Assembly: GCA_944383545.1 (NCBI GenBank)
Contig: CALWPY010000007.1
Span: forward strand, 48,285-112,284
DNA from: an uncultured Lachnospiraceae bacterium
GTDB taxonomy: Bacteria > Bacillota > Clostridia > Lachnospirales > Lachnospiraceae
Length of the DNA: 64,000 nucleotides
Reading direction: 5' to 3'
Under the pieces are notes generated by a model. The model did no database searches. It was not told the DNA's origin and saw only the letters and a list, made by a program, of their open reading frames with translations. A program made the translations under genes and the position numbers. Shown in pieces: positions 17,331 to 25,989 of this stretch (position 1 is its first letter; every line of letters starts with the position of its first letter).

Positions 17331-19303
17331 TATTCTTCCTCCTCCGGGATATCATATGTAACATTTCTGACAAGTATAATCTCACCTGCATAAGATGCGG
17401 CTTCACTTAATGTTTTATCTTCCGTGCTTACAGTCATAATCTTTCCTGTACCCGTATCTTTAAAATATGCTCTTTCATTTGAAGCCGTAAGCTGTTCCAA
17501 ATCTAAAGCATCACAAAGCTCCGTATCTTCCCCTGTTTCATATCCCATTGAATAATAAAGCTTATCATTCATGACATAAAAAAATCCGTGGCTGGAATCA
17601 TTTACGGTAAAATCCGTTATATTTTCTTCATACATCGTGCTTTTCCCGGATTCATAAATATAAAGATTTTTGTTATTGGTATAAATAACAGCTCCATTAT
17701 TTAATATTCCAAATTTATTATCGCCAATAGACGCTATTTCATTTCCGGAAGATGACCAGTTGTATGTATTCGTTATTTCCCCAGTTCTTACATTTTCTTC
17801 CGTTGAGAAAAGTACATCTTTCTTAAGTTCATACAATACGCCACCTGCTTTATAATACGCTGTGTTACCAAACATAAGAAATGTTTCTATGTCCTCTCTT
17901 TTTCCTGCATTAAGCTTTATCGATTCTGTATTTAGCTCCGGCTCATTCAAATAGGCTGTTCCGTTTTTTGTATAAATTACCGTCGTACAATCATCATAAG
18001 AAGCTCTGTCGCCTATCACCTGGACCGTACCTTTAATATTTCTGTATTCTCTTTTATTAAGATTTCCACCTATTATATAAAGACCATCAATATCAGTTGC
18101 TAAGCAGTATGGCTCTTCCCTCAGCTTAACACTTCCATACCAAAGCTCATCATTTACTGTTCTCACAATAAATTCATCTGTATTTTCATAATAAATTATA
18201 TTTTTTGCATTTTTTAAAACCTCATCCGACTCGCCATCATTATATGTATACAGGGTGCCGTCCTCTGTATCAGTATAAAAAAGAATTCCTTTAGTATTTA
18301 TATATTCCAGTGTCAATTTAGATTCGGAGGTAATTACCTTCGTACTTTCCCCATTATAATTGACTATATATACATCATTCATTTTTACCTTTACATACTC
18401 TCCTCCTTCGGGCATGTTGGAATGTTCTTCCCAGCGCGATTCCGTGTAGTCAGTTATAAATGCAAAATACCCTCCCGAATCACTTACAACTATGTCTCTT
18501 ACATTATTAATATTTTCTTCTTCCATTATGTTACTGCCTTCATTAAAAAAGCCTATGTTAAGGCCGCCATTAACGTGTCTTACATAGACTACCGTTGAAA
18601 GAGAGCTGTTTGTATAATATGCATCCACGATGCCTAACGAATACTCATTACCATTTATATACTTAATTTCCAGTTCTCCGTTTTCATCCATATATAAGGC
18701 GGCAGTATGGTCATCAGAAATGGCTATCGCCGTACTTATGTCGCTTAATTTGCCACCGCCATATAATGCCATATCATCATTTTTCTCATCATAAAAATAT
18801 ACTGACGCATCTACTTCCTGTAACACCTCCAGATATACCTTGTCTGCAAACAAAGCAAAGTATATTGTAGCTGCCGTAAGACCTGCCGTAAAAATTGAAA
18901 GAATAATTATAGTAACGATGTAAGGAACTTTGTTGACATATCCCTGTTCCTTCTTTTTCTGTTCTTTTTTTTCTCTTCTAATTTCCTTCCTGGTCTTTGG
19001 CTTTTCATATTGACGTATAATGTCATTGCCAACCTCATTATTCTGATAGGCAGTTCCTGAATACATACCTAACAGGGTATCATCTGTAAGTATTGTCGTT
19101 CCTGACATATCTTTTTGATTATTTTCTGCTCTTAAAACATTTTTATCCTGATATACTCCGCTTTCCGTATATACTAAATTAAGCTGTTCTGACTGTCCTC
19201 TCTTTTCAGGCAGTTCGCCTGAATTTCCCTGAGGTGCCTCAGCTCCACACATATTACAAAACTTTTTGTTACCGATTTCGCTGCCACATACTGCACATTT
19301 CAT
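17330..19303 (-). CDS. Zinc-ribbon, single-TM protein with extracytoplasmic beta-propeller-like domain
   Basis: This is the first gene of the structural operon, 657 residues. The N-terminus is a zinc ribbon (CAVCGSEIGNKKFCNMCG, 3-20), followed by a linker with the Thr-rich peptide SGTTILTDDTLLG (67-79), a K/E-rich stretch, and one transmembrane helix (~127-152). The ~500-residue external part has repeated short beta-strand units (DDMALYGGG, NEIASIGDNKFGIL, DKLYYSMG), resembling DUF5050/WD-like propellers. It would be a membrane platform whose cytosolic tail could be an FHA ligand. AGAAGGAG precedes the ATG. Confidence 0.72.
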   Translation of the reverse strand: MKCAVCGSEIGNKKFCNMCGAEAPQGNSGELPEKRGQSEQLNLVYTESGVYQDKNVLRAENNQKDMSGTTILTDDTLLGMYSGTAYQNNEVGNDIIRQYEKPKTRKEIRREKKEQKKKEQGYVNKVPYIVTIIILSIFTAGLTAATIYFALFADKVYLEVLQEVDASVYFYDEKNDDMALYGGGKLSDISTAIAISDDHTAALYMDENGELEIKYINGNEYSLGIVDAYYTNSSLSTVVYVRHVNGGLNIGFFNEGSNIMEEENINNVRDIVVSDSGGYFAFITDYTESRWEEHSNMPEGGEYVKVKMNDVYIVNYNGESTKVITSESKLTLEYINTKGILFYTDTEDGTLYTYNDGESDEVLKNAKNIIYYENTDEFIVRTVNDELWYGSVKLREEPYCLATDIDGLYIIGGNLNKREYRNIKGTVQVIGDRASYDDCTTVIYTKNGTAYLNEPELNTESIKLNAGKREDIETFLMFGNTAYYKAGGVLYELKKDVLFSTEENVRTGEITNTYNWSSSGNEIASIGDNKFGILNNGAVIYTNNKNLYIYESGKSTMYEENITDFTVNDSSHGFFYVMNDKLYYSMGYETGEDTELCDALDLEQLTASNERAYFKDTGTGKIMTVSTEDKTLSEAASYAGEIILVRNVTYDIPEEEE

Positions 19304-19455
19304 TTTAGTTTACTCCTTCTTACATCTGAAATTAAACATATGATTCAACTATAGAATCAGTATCAGAGCTTATGCTGTTATTTTAACGCACTGTTTATCC
19401 CGTTTCTACAAAGTTACGGAGTTTTAACATACATTTAAATTTGATAAAACAAACA

Positions 19456-19510
19456 AAAAAACAGACTGTTTTAAATCTTAATTTAACCTGATTCAAAACA
19501 GTCTGTTTTT
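19456..19510 (-). terminator. Terminator between the M24 peptidase gene and the T7SS operon
   Basis: The inverted repeat AAAAACAGACTGTTTT / AAAACAGTCTGTTTTT is perfect and A/T-flanked on both sides, so it could work in both directions. It ends the peptidase transcript. The remaining 19304-19455 bases upstream of the T7SS operon hold no promoter that could be assigned with confidence. Confidence 0.8.
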
Positions 19511-19541
19511 ATATAATAATTTTATCCTGTTAATAGAAATA

Positions 19542-20603
19542 TTAAACTTCAATAAGTTCCTTAGGAGAATGTGAAAGATTTTCATGTCTGTCTTTTGTAA
19601 CTATCACCATATCCTCAATCCTTACTCCGCCAAAACCTTTAATATAAATGCCCGGCTCAATGGTTTCAATCATGTTTGGCATAAGTATTGTCTTGTCCGA
19701 TGTATTGAGTGCAGGAGACTCGTGAATAAATAGTCCTACACTGTGTCCCAAACCATGTCCAAAACAGCTTCCGTAACCTGCTTTTGTTATGATGTCTCTG
19801 GCTGCCTTATCCACTTCCCGGCACATAAGTCCTGCACGGATTATTTTTTCTGCCTCAAGATTTGCCTTAAGGACAATATTATATATTTCCTTCTGCTTTT
19901 CGCTTGCTTTTCCGATAACGACAGTTCTCGTCATATCCGAACAGTAGCCGTTATAACGGCAACCGAAATCCAGTGTCAGAAAGTCTCCGTTTTCCAGCTT
20001 TTTATTTGAAGGAATTGCATGAGGCATGGAAGAATTTATTCCCGATGCGGCTATGGTATCAAAAGATAATCCTTCTGCTCCGTTCTTTTTCATCTGATAT
20101 TCCAGCTCCGCCGCAACCTCAAGCTCCGTCATTTTGGGTTTAAGTATCTCAAGCACTTTGCCAAAGGCAATGTCACCTATTTCCTCTGCCTTTCTTAAAA
20201 ATTCCAGCTCCTTATCTGTTTTTATCTGCCTTAAGACATTCAGAGATTCTCCAAGAGGTATCCATTCCTTTATTCCTGTAAGTTTTTCACGATATTTAAA
20301 ATAATCACTGCAAAGAAGTGCTTTATCCTCATATCCTAATTTTTCTATGCCTTCATTTTTTATATATTCATTTAATATATCAGTAATTCTGTTATTTCTG
20401 TTCCATTCGCATACGGTAAAATCAGATTCATTTTCTGCCTCCTCTGTATATCTGGAATCAGTAATCAAAACATTATTTTGAGGCGATATAAAAAGTACCG
20501 CCTCACCACCTCTGAAACCGCTTAAATATCTGATGTTATACTCATCAGTCACCAGAACTGCATCAGTATTTAATTTATCAAAATCCAAATTATATTTTTT
20601 CAT
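19542..20603 (-). CDS. M24 family Xaa-Pro aminopeptidase-like metallopeptidase
   Basis: This 353-residue cytosolic peptidase would cleave X-Pro bonds at peptide N-termini. The N-terminal creatinase-like domain (~1-125) is followed by the pita-bread fold with metal ligands in LTLDFGC (Asp), YCSDMTRT (Asp), CFGHGLGHSVG (His), IETIEPGIYI (Glu) and GGVRIEDMV (Glu), so all five appear present. ATG 20603 has AGGGAG at 8 nt; the longer frame lacks a ribosome site. It forms a unit with the ANTAR gene, 46 bp upstream. Confidence 0.9.
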   Translation of the reverse strand: MKKYNLDFDKLNTDAVLVTDEYNIRYLSGFRGGEAVLFISPQNNVLITDSRYTEEAENESDFTVCEWNRNNRITDILNEYIKNEGIEKLGYEDKALLCSDYFKYREKLTGIKEWIPLGESLNVLRQIKTDKELEFLRKAEEIGDIAFGKVLEILKPKMTELEVAAELEYQMKKNGAEGLSFDTIAASGINSSMPHAIPSNKKLENGDFLTLDFGCRYNGYCSDMTRTVVIGKASEKQKEIYNIVLKANLEAEKIIRAGLMCREVDKAARDIITKAGYGSCFGHGLGHSVGLFIHESPALNTSDKTILMPNMIETIEPGIYIKGFGGVRIEDMVIVTKDRHENLSHSPKELIEV

Positions 20604-20649
20604 TATGTCATCTCCCTGATACCCGAACCATGACTTCATATTTTATATA

Positions 20650-21195
20650 CTACTGTGAATAAACAAGAAGTACCATTTCTGCGGTCTCCGTAAGTGAATT
20701 ACCGCTTTCCATGCTTCTTTTCTGCAGATACCTGTGTGCTTCATTTTCCGACATTTTGTTTCTTTCCATTAATAAAATTTTTGCTCTCGAAATTAAATCC
20801 TTTTCATTCTGACTTCTTGTCGCAGATGTATTCTTTTTCTTTCTCTTCTCATAACCCGTATTAATCATCATATTAAGAGTATCAACAAGGGTTTTGACAT
20901 TTAAAGGCGCAGCCTCAAAAACTATGTCCGACTCTTCTCTTTCATGCCAGTTCATTGGAGAAGTAACGAGAAGCATTTGAAATTCATCAGGCAGATTTTC
21001 TTTTAGTTCTGTATACAGCATATCAGATAATCTATATCCGCAAATTACAATTCCGCCATCCATATGCTCCGCTGCATTTAAAGCAAATGCGCCTGACTGA
21101 CAGGTTGAAGCAACATTAAATCCATGTCTTACCAAAACGCTTTTAATGCTGCGCGCATCCTCTATTTTTGAAAATGCCACTATTATGCTAGTCAT
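20650..21195 (-). CDS. ANTAR-domain RNA-binding antiterminator
   Basis: This 181-residue protein has a degenerate receiver domain (~1-110) and a C-terminal ANTAR three-helix domain (~125-181), with ISRAKILLMERNKMSENEAH and YLQKRSMESGNSL. It lies 28 bp downstream of glnA. In clostridia, ANTAR proteins next to glnA control nitrogen genes by binding paired hexaloop hairpins and preventing termination. The receiver lacks a clear phosphoacceptor Asp cluster, so sensing may be phosphorylation-independent. No ANTAR target hairpin was recognised in the short glnA leader. Confidence 0.88.
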   Translation of the reverse strand: MTSIIVAFSKIEDARSIKSVLVRHGFNVASTCQSGAFALNAAEHMDGGIVICGYRLSDMLYTELKENLPDEFQMLLVTSPMNWHEREESDIVFEAAPLNVKTLVDTLNMMINTGYEKRKKKNTSATRSQNEKDLISRAKILLMERNKMSENEAHRYLQKRSMESGNSLTETAEMVLLVYSQ

Positions 21196-21223
21196 TTTGT
21201 ACCTCTCTGCATGACATTATTAT

Positions 21224-22555
21224 TTAATATTTAGCTAAATACTTATCAATCTCCCAGTCGGTAACATAAGAGCTGAACTGACTCCATTCTTTTTCTTTTG
21301 CCTCAATGTATTTTGATGAAAGATGTTTGCCTAAAACGTCCTGAATAAATTTATCTTTCTTAAATTCCTCAAGAGCTTCACTTAAGTTTTTAGGAAGTTT
21401 GCCAATGTTGTTTGCAGCTTTTTCCTCTTCTGACATTGCATATATATTGCAGTCCACGCTTTCAGGAGGTGTAAGTTTTCTCTTGATTCCGTCAAGTCCT
21501 GCTGCAAGGCATACTGCCAGTGCAAGATAAGGGTTACATGAAGGGTCAGGACTTCTTAATTCAATTCTGGTGCTTGAGCCTCTTGCCACAGGTACTCTTA
21601 TAAGCGGACTTCTGTTTTTTGCCGACCACGCAATATAAACAGGTGCTTCGTAACCTTCAACAAGTCTCTTATAAGAATTAACAATAGGATTCGTAATTAT
21701 TGTCATTCCCTTAATATGCTCTAAAATTCCTGCTATAAAATTATAAGCTGTTTCAGATAATCCGTTTTTATCATTTTTATCTGCAAATATATTTTTGCCG
21801 TCCTTGGAAAGCGACATATTTACATGCATTCCTGAGCCGGCCTTTCCGTATGCAGGCTTAGGAAGAAATGTTGCATAAAGTCCATATCTTTTTGCTACCG
21901 TCTTAACTGCCAGCTTAAAAGTCATTATATCGTCTGCCGCAGCCAGAGCCTCGTCATATTTAAAGTCAATTTCATGCTGTGCCGGTCCAACCTCGTGATG
22001 TGATGCTTCGATTTCAAAGCCCATATCTTCAAGTGTAAGCACCATGTCTCTTCTTATATTTTCACCTAAGTCCGTAGGACCCAAATCAAAATATCCTGCC
22101 TGCTCATGTGTAATTGTCGTAGGTCTTCCCATTTCATCTGTGTGGAAGAGGAAAAATTCACATTCAGGTCCTACATTAAAGGTATAACCCATATCCGCTG
22201 CTTCCTGTATGACCTTCCTCAAAATATATCTCGGGTCGCCTTCAAATGGTTTACGTTCAGGTGTATAAACGTCACAGATAAGTCTTGCAACCTTTCCCGG
22301 CTTTGGTCTCCACGGGAATATCATAAGGCTGTCCAAATCAGGATAAAGATACATGTCAGACTCTTCTATTCTTACAAAGCCTTCTATTGATGAGCCGTCA
22401 AACATACATTTATTATCAAGAGCCTTTTCAAGCTGCTTTCTTGTGATTGCTACATTTTTTAAAGTTCCGAAGATATCGGTAAACTGAAGACGTATAAACT
22501 CTACATCTTCCTCATCTATTATTCTCAAAACATCTTCTCTCGTATATTTGCCCAT
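21224..22555 (-). CDS. glnA: Glutamine synthetase, type I
   Basis: It makes glutamine from glutamate, ammonia and ATP. The 443 residues fit the GSI-alpha type of Firmicutes. Visible motifs are [59 protein letters not shown] and NRSPLIRVP with [17 protein letters not shown]. There is no adenylylation insert with the usual Tyr motif, as expected for this type. ATG 22555 has GGAGGT upstream; the longer frame adds only an unrelated leader. It is transcribed from the promoter at 22607-22635 together with the ANTAR gene. Confidence 0.97.
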   Translation of the reverse strand: MGKYTREDVLRIIDEEDVEFIRLQFTDIFGTLKNVAITRKQLEKALDNKCMFDGSSIEGFVRIEESDMYLYPDLDSLMIFPWRPKPGKVARLICDVYTPERKPFEGDPRYILRKVIQEAADMGYTFNVGPECEFFLFHTDEMGRPTTITHEQAGYFDLGPTDLGENIRRDMVLTLEDMGFEIEASHHEVGPAQHEIDFKYDEALAAADDIMTFKLAVKTVAKRYGLYATFLPKPAYGKAGSGMHVNMSLSKDGKNIFADKNDKNGLSETAYNFIAGILEHIKGMTIITNPIVNSYKRLVEGYEAPVYIAWSAKNRSPLIRVPVARGSSTRIELRSPDPSCNPYLALAVCLAAGLDGIKRKLTPPESVDCNIYAMSEEEKAANNIGKLPKNLSEALEEFKKDKFIQDVLGKHLSSKYIEAKEKEWSQFSSYVTDWEIDKYLAKY

Positions 22556-22606
22556 ATAAATTACCTCCATTATTTTTATGCACAAAAAATAAATTATATA
22601 TCTCAA

Positions 22607-22635
22607 ATTTTATCCGTTATATTAAGAAAAGTCAA
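22607..22635 (-). promoter_or_regulatory. glnA promoter
   Basis: The -35 TTGACT (22635-22630) and -10 TAAAAT (22612-22607) are spaced 17 bp. The -35 begins 3 bp after the stop of the MATE gene, with no terminator between. Confidence 0.75.
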
Positions 22636-22637
22636 CC

Positions 22638-23972
22638 TTATGCTTTATTTTTCACTAATTCACTATAACGCTTTTTGTGGGTAATATAAAATATAATTCC
22701 AATAACCGCCACAATAAATTCCGTGCACGGAAATGCACACCATACTCCGATTATTTTTGCCGCATTTGATAAAATATATGCCATGGGAATAATTACTATA
22801 AAACCTCTGAGTAATGAAATCAGATGTGCAGGACGAGGATATTCGGTAGACGTAAAGTAAATTGAAATTATAATATTCAGTCCTGCAAACGGGCACCCTA
22901 TAAAGTATAATTTCATTCCCAAAACTGCAATATCCTTTAACACTTTATCATTTTCACTGTTAAATATATCTGCTATCCATTCCGCACCAAAATATACCGT
23001 AAGATATACAGCTATGGAAATAATTATCATTGCCGTTAAAGCATATTTAAGTATGGCTCCTACGTTTTTAATATTTCCCCTGCCGTAATTTGTGCTTATA
23101 ATCGGCTGTATTCCCTGGGCAATTCCCGTATAAATTGCAATTATTACAAGCGATATATTTGCAATAATACCATATGCCGCAACGCCCGTATTTCCTTCCA
23201 GCTCCAGGATAATTGAGTTAAATACTATAATTACAATACCTGATGAAACCTCCGTAATAAGAGACGGCACTCCGCTTGAAAATATTCCTCCTGCTATTCT
23301 TCCTGAAAGCTTAGTTTTTACAAAATGAAAATTATTTCTTTTTCTTATAAAATATGGTGAAAGTATGATAATGCTTATAACAGGAGCAAGTCCCGTAGCA
23401 AAAACCGCACCAAACATTCCCATACCGCAAGGAAAGATAAATATGTAATCCAAAATAATATTTGACAGGCTTCCGCCAATCATTCCTGCCATTGCAAGCT
23501 GAGGGGCTCCGTCATTTCTTACAAAACAAAGCAGAACATTATTCATAAGAAATGCAGGTGAGAATAAAAGCAATACCTTCAGATATATCCTTGTCATATT
23601 TAAGGTAGTATTGTCCGCTCCCAAAACCACAGCTATATTTTCTGATAAAAATATTCCAGTCAATACAAAAACCGAGGCAAATATCAAAGCCAGAAATACA
23701 GCGTTTGTAAATGTGCGGTCGGCCTCTTTCTTATCATTATGCCCCTTCTGTATGGAATACTTCGTTCCTCCGCCCATTCCTATCATAAGCCCGCTTCCGT
23801 TAATCATACTGTAAACCGGAATCGCAAGATTAAGTGCGGCCAGTCCGTTTGTCCCAAGTCCTTTTGACACAAAAAACGTATCTGCCAGAATGTAACACGA
23901 AAGTCCAATCATACCCAGTACATTAAGAGATGAGTATTTAATAAATTCCTTAAAAATTTTTAAGTTTGTCAT
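22638..23972 (-). CDS. MATE family multidrug/cation exporter
   Basis: This 444-residue inner-membrane protein has about 12 hydrophobic helices in two homologous halves. It has MATE-typical motifs: an N-terminal FVSKGLGTNGLAALNLAIP, and in the second half AAYGIIANISLVIIAIYTGI and GIAQGIQPIIS. It probably exports a toxic organic cation by Na+ or H+ antiport; the substrate is not known. ATG 23972 has AAGGAGG upstream. Expression is likely controlled by the structured leader at 23984-24124. Confidence 0.93.
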   Translation of the reverse strand: MTNLKIFKEFIKYSSLNVLGMIGLSCYILADTFFVSKGLGTNGLAALNLAIPVYSMINGSGLMIGMGGGTKYSIQKGHNDKKEADRTFTNAVFLALIFASVFVLTGIFLSENIAVVLGADNTTLNMTRIYLKVLLLFSPAFLMNNVLLCFVRNDGAPQLAMAGMIGGSLSNIILDYIFIFPCGMGMFGAVFATGLAPVISIIILSPYFIRKRNNFHFVKTKLSGRIAGGIFSSGVPSLITEVSSGIVIIVFNSIILELEGNTGVAAYGIIANISLVIIAIYTGIAQGIQPIISTNYGRGNIKNVGAILKYALTAMIIISIAVYLTVYFGAEWIADIFNSENDKVLKDIAVLGMKLYFIGCPFAGLNIIISIYFTSTEYPRPAHLISLLRGFIVIIPMAYILSNAAKIIGVWCAFPCTEFIVAVIGIIFYITHKKRYSELVKNKA

Positions 23973-23983
23973 TATATCCTCCT

Positions 23984-24124
23984 TAAAACAAAAGAGCATT
24001 GAGATTTGTATCTTCAAAGGCCTAACGATACAAATTCAATGCTCATAAAAACTTACCCGGCGGCAAGAGATATTTATTTTGATATATAAGTGGCACCACC
24101 ATAAAGCGATTTTTATGTGCCGCG
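23984..24124 (-). promoter_or_regulatory. Structured attenuator leader of the MATE gene (class not recognised)
   Basis: From the predicted start near 24121 the RNA begins GCGGCAC and can fold in competing ways. GGCACATAAA can pair with TTTATGGTGGTGCC, or GCGGCA with TGCCGC. A CTTGCC/GGTAAG hairpin followed by five U (24067-24047) is a first terminator candidate. A second, long hairpin (GAGCATTGA... / ...TCAATGCTC, 24044-23994) is followed by TTTTGTTTT. The GGTGGTGCCAC and GCCGCCGGGTAA strings superficially recall T-box and ZTP motifs, but the rest does not fit either. Confidence 0.6.
24014..24046 (-). CDS. Possible 10-residue leader peptide of the MATE attenuator
   Basis: An ATG directly after the first U-tract opens a frame encoding MSIEFVSLGL and a stop. 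It lies wholly inside the 5' arm and loop of the second terminator hairpin, so a ribosome there would block or release that hairpin. The ribosome site is weak (GGGTAAG, 5 nt away). It may be chance, but its exact placement suggests translation-coupled attenuation. Confidence 0.4.
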   Translation of the reverse strand: MSIEFVSLGL

Positions 24125-24127
24125 TTC

Positions 24128-24156
24128 AATATAGCATAAATGCTTCTTTATGTCAA
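24128..24156 (-). promoter_or_regulatory. Promoter of the MATE leader
   Basis: A consensus -35 TTGACA (24156-24151) and -10 TATATT (24133-24128) with a 17-bp spacer lie in the 200-bp gap after the DUF2935 gene. The start would fall exactly at the first stem of the leader. Confidence 0.8.
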
Positions 24157-24172
24157 TTTATATACAGGCTGC

Positions 24173-25090
24173 CTATCTCCCTCTCGTACAGTCAGATTCA
24201 GGTGTCAGTAATCTTAAATAATGATTTGCTTCCCTGAGTACATGGTCCGCCAGAAGAGGAAGAATCAATGATGAAATTTTACAATCTGTAATTCCTTCCG
24301 TTCCTGCCGCCTTAAAGTCCCTGTATTTTATTGTTTCTTCAAGTGTCTTTCTTGTCATCTCATCCATTGTGCATGAATCCTTCTTTCTTGCAAGCTCCAG
24401 TAATTTCTTATAATCTTTGGCAAACCCATCTGCCGTCTCAATAAGTTTTTCTTCAGACGGGTCCAAAAGACCTCTTATGAACAATGCATGCTCCATCATA
24501 ATACGGTCCCAGAAGGCTTCCATGGTTTTCTGACATTGCTTAGACAGTTCTCCGCTTTGATTTAACTCATCAATGGTTGCGTAATATAATTTTGCCTCTC
24601 TTATAATGTGTTCTATTAACAGTGGATAATTTGCAGTGAAAAGCCGGCAGCTGTCCACTTCCTTTAATATCTCCTCTTTAAGTTCAATAAGTCCACAGAC
24701 AAGCTGCAATGCCTCATCGTTTAATTGACGCACCCTGTGCATCATTTGGGCATTTTCCTGTCTGAAGCAGCCTGCTCTAAGCCTGTGCTCCGCTTCGGTA
24801 ATTGCACTGTCAATGGAGATTCCCGTCAATCTGCTTGTTTGTCTCTCCGCTTTTTCCGTAAATTCCGTTACAATTTCTCCCGAGCAGAGCACGTCTTCAG
24901 CTACCATTCCATTACTTACGTTTACTACTCTTCTTAAAAAATCTTCCCACTTCCTGCGATACCAGTCGGCTTTTCTCTTGTAAAATTCTCCCGGGGGCAT
25001 AAAACCTGCCTGCAGGAACAAAGAATGTTCCTTCATAATTCTTGCAAAAAACAAATGTGTTTCCAGTGAAGCTTTTATATAATCAGTCAT
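24173..25090 (-). CDS. DUF2935 helical-bundle protein
   Basis: The 305-residue protein has two homologous halves, each opening with a hemerythrin-like helix: LFFARIMKEHSLFLQAGFMP in the first, then WDRIMMEHALFIRGLLDPSE in the second. Later helices hold IEHIIREAKLYY and LADHVLREANHYLRLL, so each half has repeated E/H pairs that could bind a di-metal centre. This is the DUF2935 family of Firmicutes, whose function is not established. There is no signal peptide or membrane helix. The 282-bp upstream gap holds AT-rich sequence with possible but poorly spaced promoter boxes. Confidence 0.85.
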   Translation of the reverse strand: MTDYIKASLETHLFFARIMKEHSLFLQAGFMPPGEFYKRKADWYRRKWEDFLRRVVNVSNGMVAEDVLCSGEIVTEFTEKAERQTSRLTGISIDSAITEAEHRLRAGCFRQENAQMMHRVRQLNDEALQLVCGLIELKEEILKEVDSCRLFTANYPLLIEHIIREAKLYYATIDELNQSGELSKQCQKTMEAFWDRIMMEHALFIRGLLDPSEEKLIETADGFAKDYKKLLELARKKDSCTMDEMTRKTLEETIKYRDFKAAGTEGITDCKISSLILPLLADHVLREANHYLRLLTPESDCTRGR

Positions 25091-25274
25091 ATTTTACCTT
25101 TTTAATATATAATATTTCTCAATATATAATATATCGTACAGGGAAAACTGTTGCTTATTTTATTTAATTTTCTAAATTCTAATTCCTAATCCTCCTATAA
25201 TGCCATTATAACAAGATTTATAACATATAAAAGTCAATTTTTTGTCAAGACAAATATATAAGAGTATATAGATT

Positions 25275-25305
25275 AAGGGTATATTGCTTTTGCAATATAC
25301 CCTCA
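25275..25305 (-). terminator. Hairpin downstream of the toxin gene (repeat copy 1)
   Basis: GGGTATATTGC and GCAATATACCC form an 11-bp perfect stem around a 4-nt loop. A near-identical hairpin lies after tsf at 27570-27600. It is likely a terminator, though the U-tract is weak. Confidence 0.55.
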
Positions 25306-25372
25306 CACACAATATTTTATTTATACAGTATTAAGTCTATATGTTACAGTTATGTCATAAGATATAAAAAAT

Positions 25373-25699
25373 TTACAAATCAAATGTACGATATAACCTT
25401 GCTCTGCTGTCAACCAACATATGAAGGATTCTCACTATGTATATTGTGTCCGCATCAATTACATAGTAAATCTTATAATTTTTGTAATAGTCTTTACGAA
25501 CACCTAACTCAGCAAGCATATAATCTTCATCCAATTCATTTCTCTCCGGAAAGACAGATAAAGAATTAATTTGCAGCCTAATTCCTTTTACTGTATTTAA
25601 AGCGGCAGTTGGATTTTTAAGTTCCAAAGCAATGTAATCACCTGCGTTTTCCAAATCTTGCTCTGCTAACTCAGTGATTTTTATTCGATATTGCTTCAT
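25373..25699 (-). CDS. ParE/RelE family toxin
   Basis: This 108-residue protein has the RelE/ParE fold pattern: KITELAEQDLENAGDYIALEL at the start, an FPERNELDEDY loop, and RKDYYKNYKIYYVIDADTIYIVRILH for the central sheet, ending RARLYRTF. It probably acts as a ribosome-dependent RNase or a gyrase inhibitor; sequence alone does not decide which. Its ATG overlaps the antitoxin TGA (ATGA), giving translational coupling. Confidence 0.88.
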   Translation of the reverse strand: MKQYRIKITELAEQDLENAGDYIALELKNPTAALNTVKGIRLQINSLSVFPERNELDEDYMLAELGVRKDYYKNYKIYYVIDADTIYIVRILHMLVDSRARLYRTFDL

Positions 25700-25854
25700 T
25701 TTGCGTATTTTTTCTCCAGTCTGTCACATTCAGTATTAAAATCCTTGGTTTTGCCTTCTTTTATTTGTTTTAATCCATCCATTATAAGACTGCGAACTTC
25801 TTTTTTTTGCTCGTCTAATGCTTTTTGATAATCATATTTTTCTACAACAGCCAT
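25696..25854 (-). CDS. Cognate 52-residue antitoxin
   Basis: This short frame (MAVVEKYDYQKALDEQKKEV... ending EKKYAK) precedes and overlaps the toxin by 4 bp. It is helical and charged, and is too small for a large DNA-binding domain. The K-rich C-terminal part likely wraps the toxin. GGAAGATATTTT lies before the ATG. The combination of size, coupling and promoter makes the antitoxin role convincing although no family is named. Confidence 0.8.
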   Translation of the reverse strand: MAVVEKYDYQKALDEQKKEVRSLIMDGLKQIKEGKTKDFNTECDRLEKKYAK

Positions 25855-25871
25855 AAAATATCTTCCTTTCC

Positions 25872-25885
25872 AGTATTTATATACT
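25872..25885. promoter_or_regulatory. Palindromic operator candidate of the toxin-antitoxin operon
   Basis: The near-palindrome AGTATTTATATACT lies between the promoter and the antitoxin start, where autoregulating antitoxin complexes usually bind. Confidence 0.4.
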
Positions 25886-25921
25886 CGATAATAAAATATT
25901 TCTCTTGGTAATCCTGATTCT

Positions 25922-25950
25922 ATGATACCTTAATACTATTTCTTTTTCAA
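25922..25950 (-). promoter_or_regulatory. Promoter of the toxin-antitoxin operon
   Basis: The -35 TTGAAA (25950-25945) and -10 TATCAT (25927-25922) are spaced 17 bp, ~70 bp before the antitoxin start. Confidence 0.65.
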
Positions 25951-25989
25951 GAATTCTTTTGACAGCATTTGTTGCTGATTATTTATTAT

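Noticed and set aside
23984-24124. T-box or ZTP riboswitch in front of the MATE gene
   Set aside because: Single motif-like strings match (GGTGGTGCCAC, GCCGCCGGGTAA), but the stem I specifier region of a T-box and the other conserved parts of ZTP RNAs are missing.
25091-25272. A CodY box (GAATTTAGAAAATT-like) before the DUF2935 gene
   Set aside because: It has about four mismatches to AATTTTCNGAAAATT in very AT-rich DNA, so it is not above chance.
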